Of a DNA stretch of 28,084 nucleotides, positions 26,834-28,084 are shown piece by piece. Origin of the DNA: UBA10110 sp964354145 (GTDB lineage: Bacteria > Patescibacteriota > Kazan-3B-28 > UBA10110); the NCBI GenBank assembly GCA_964354145.1, contig CAYGXX010000005.1:1-28084 (forward strand), read 5' to 3'. Numbering within the stretch: the stretch's first letter is position 1; every line of letters starts with the position of its first letter. A model generated the notes under the pieces. That model saw nothing but the letters and a program-made list of their open reading frames with translations. It was not told the origin of the DNA and searched no databases. Both the position numbers and the translations under genes were made by a program.

Positions 26834-28084
26834 ATGGCATCCTTTAAATTCGACAAGGAGATACTTTCTGAGGTTGCATCAGAAATAAGACAAGCAAAGC
26901 AATTTATAAAGATTGCAATCTTTCAATTGCATAATCAGGTTATTTTTGAAGAGCTCAACAAGAAACTATCTGAGTCCGTAAGTGTTCACATTATTACACT
27001 GCCTTATGATAGTATTAACGCTGATGTCAGGGAAAGGGTCGAAAATTCATTTCGCGAACTTATTAATGCCGGCGCAATAGTAGATTTTATTAAGTGGAAT
27101 GTTGGAGACCCAGAAAGAACTTCCACTGCAGTAGGTCGTTGGTATGCGTTTCACGGAAAATTTATGGTTACCGACAAGACTGCTGTGGCACTTTCAGCGA
27201 ATTTAATTGACCAAAACGAGCTTGATGCTTTGGTTAAATTTGATGACAATGAAACAATTACTAGTTTTTTGGCTCAATTTGATTACTTACTTGATCTTTT
27301 TGTAAAGGATGATGGACAAAAATTGAGGAACCTCATTAATGAAGCAATGGGGACAAACAACCACGGATTATTTAATCTGCCACGAGTTATACAAAGCAAT
27401 ACACATGCGAATTTTTGGGTTACACACTACCCGGCATCTTTATGTAATGAATCAGGAGATATCGAAAGTACATTATATATCTCACCATTTCAGTTTAGGG
27501 CGAGATCACTATATGAAAAAGTAATTAACCAAGCGAGATCGTTTGTGTATATTTCAACGGAAAGTTTCACCGATCAAGAATTCACAAAATTTCTAATTAA
27601 AACAGTTCTGTCTAAAGGCATCAATGTAAAAATTCTTTCTGGTGCTACAAGCATGGATTATAGTGACAGATTGAATCGGATGCTAAAAGAACTTCTTGCA
27701 AATAAGGTTGAGATTAGGACTACCGCGGATGCCTTACATTGTAAGCTTCTAATAACTGACAACAAATTAGTTCTCAGCTCTGTAAATTTGAACCAAATGA
27801 ATCTCGGATTTCCCAAGACTAAGCACTTCTGGAGAGCAAACACAGAATCCATATTGGTTAATGATGATGAAAATCTCTTGGAGCAATCCGCGCAGAGTTT
27901 CCTGTCTATATTTAATCAATCAAAGGATGTGCGAGAAGGGCTTGCTGGGAAGCAAGTTAGTAAAGTGGGAGTTTTGTTATCCAAAACCTTTAAGCTGAGG
28001 TCGAGTTCAGAGGTAAAATCACTTTTTGCTAAGCTGATCATTCATCATGAGATTGAGGCGGAGAATTTTGTATATTGCTTGGCC
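26834..28084 (+). CDS. Phospholipase-D-superfamily protein (3' end outside window)
   Basis: An uninterrupted frame of 417 codons starts at an ATG (MASFKFDKEILSEVASEIRQ) and runs off the window. It contains two HxK-x4-D motifs, the hallmark of the PLD fold: HGKFMVTD near residue 114, followed by LSANL, and HCKLLITD near residue 300, followed by SSVNLNQMNLG. The two halves would make one active site, as in PLD-type nucleases and the PLD domains of helicase/defence proteins. Substrate is unknown. About 95 residues follow the second motif before the edge and show no known motif, so further domains may lie beyond. The gene is AT-rich and the third member of the accessory block. TATAAT at 26791-26796 may be its promoter -10. 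Confidence 0.82.
   Translation, partial: MASFKFDKEILSEVASEIRQAKQFIKIAIFQLHNQVIFEELNKKLSESVSVHIITLPYDSINADVRERVENSFRELINAGAIVDFIKWNVGDPERTSTAVGRWYAFHGKFMVTDKTAVALSANLIDQNELDALVKFDDNETITSFLAQFDYLLDLFVKDDGQKLRNLINEAMGTNNHGLFNLPRVIQSNTHANFWVTHYPASLCNESGDIESTLYISPFQFRARSLYEKVINQARSFVYISTESFTDQEFTKFLIKTVLSKGINVKILSGATSMDYSDRLNRMLKELLANKVEIRTTADALHCKLLITDNKLVLSSVNLNQMNLGFPKTKHFWRANTESILVNDDENLLEQSAQSFLSIFNQSKDVREGLAGKQVSKVGVLLSKTFKLRSSSEVKSLFAKLIIHHEIEAENFVYCLA

Overview
The window reads as a chromosomal segment of a small-genome bacterium, most likely a member of the Candidate Phyla Radiation (Patescibacteria). This is inferred from the divergent but complete housekeeping genes, the scattered operons, and the many palindromic dispersed repeats between genes. 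No marker in the window fixes the phylum. TGA works as a stop codon (for example at the end of secD and of both lipoprotein genes), so the standard bacterial code applies rather than the TGA=Gly code of Gracilibacteria/SR1.

Left part (1-5.3 kb): the end of rplK, then rplA (L1) behind a probable L1-binding site, tmk convergent with thyX, then rplJ-rplL behind a strong promoter and an L10-type attenuator leader, then tgt. Middle accessory part (5.3-10.2 kb): two paralogous putative lipoprotein cassettes, each with the same leader and the same terminator; a minus-strand operon of two envelope proteins (a BIG2-like surface protein and a leucine-rich-repeat protein) with a perfect consensus promoter; a divergent, stand-alone structured RNA of about 200 nt with its own promoter and terminator; and thpR. 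Core part (10.2-22.9 kb): secD-secF-hisS, a small conserved hypothetical, a phosphoribosyltransferase, a HIT protein, rpsU-yqeY-ybeY, ftsA, ftsZ and a B12-dependent ribonucleotide reductase (nrdJ). Right part (22.9-28.1 kb): a helical hypothetical, a membrane protein, a cob(I)alamin adenosyltransferase, and then a visibly AT-richer accessory block of a DUF6602-like nuclease candidate, a membrane protein, and a phospholipase-D-superfamily protein that runs off the end.

Several genes fit together. NrdJ, the cobalamin adenosyltransferase, ThyX and Tmk form a deoxynucleotide supply set that depends on adenosylcobalamin and FAD. FtsA and FtsZ, each with its own promoter, form the division core. 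SecD and SecF form the translocon accessory complex.

The most striking observation is a pair of about 117-bp elements. One lies between secD and secF, the other between rpsU and yqeY. Both have matching 12-bp terminal inverted repeats, a subterminal hairpin whose arms covary between the copies, and a 6-bp direct repeat on each side that is the first two codons of the downstream gene (ATGAAT in one, ATGGAT in the other). Removing the element restores an ATGA stop/start overlap at secD-secF and a TAG-ATG abutment at rpsU-yqeY. This looks like an undescribed mini-element that inserts exactly at start codons between coupled genes. Second is the unidentified structured RNA at about 9163-9366. Third is a family of long structured elements behind hisS, ftsZ and nrdJ.
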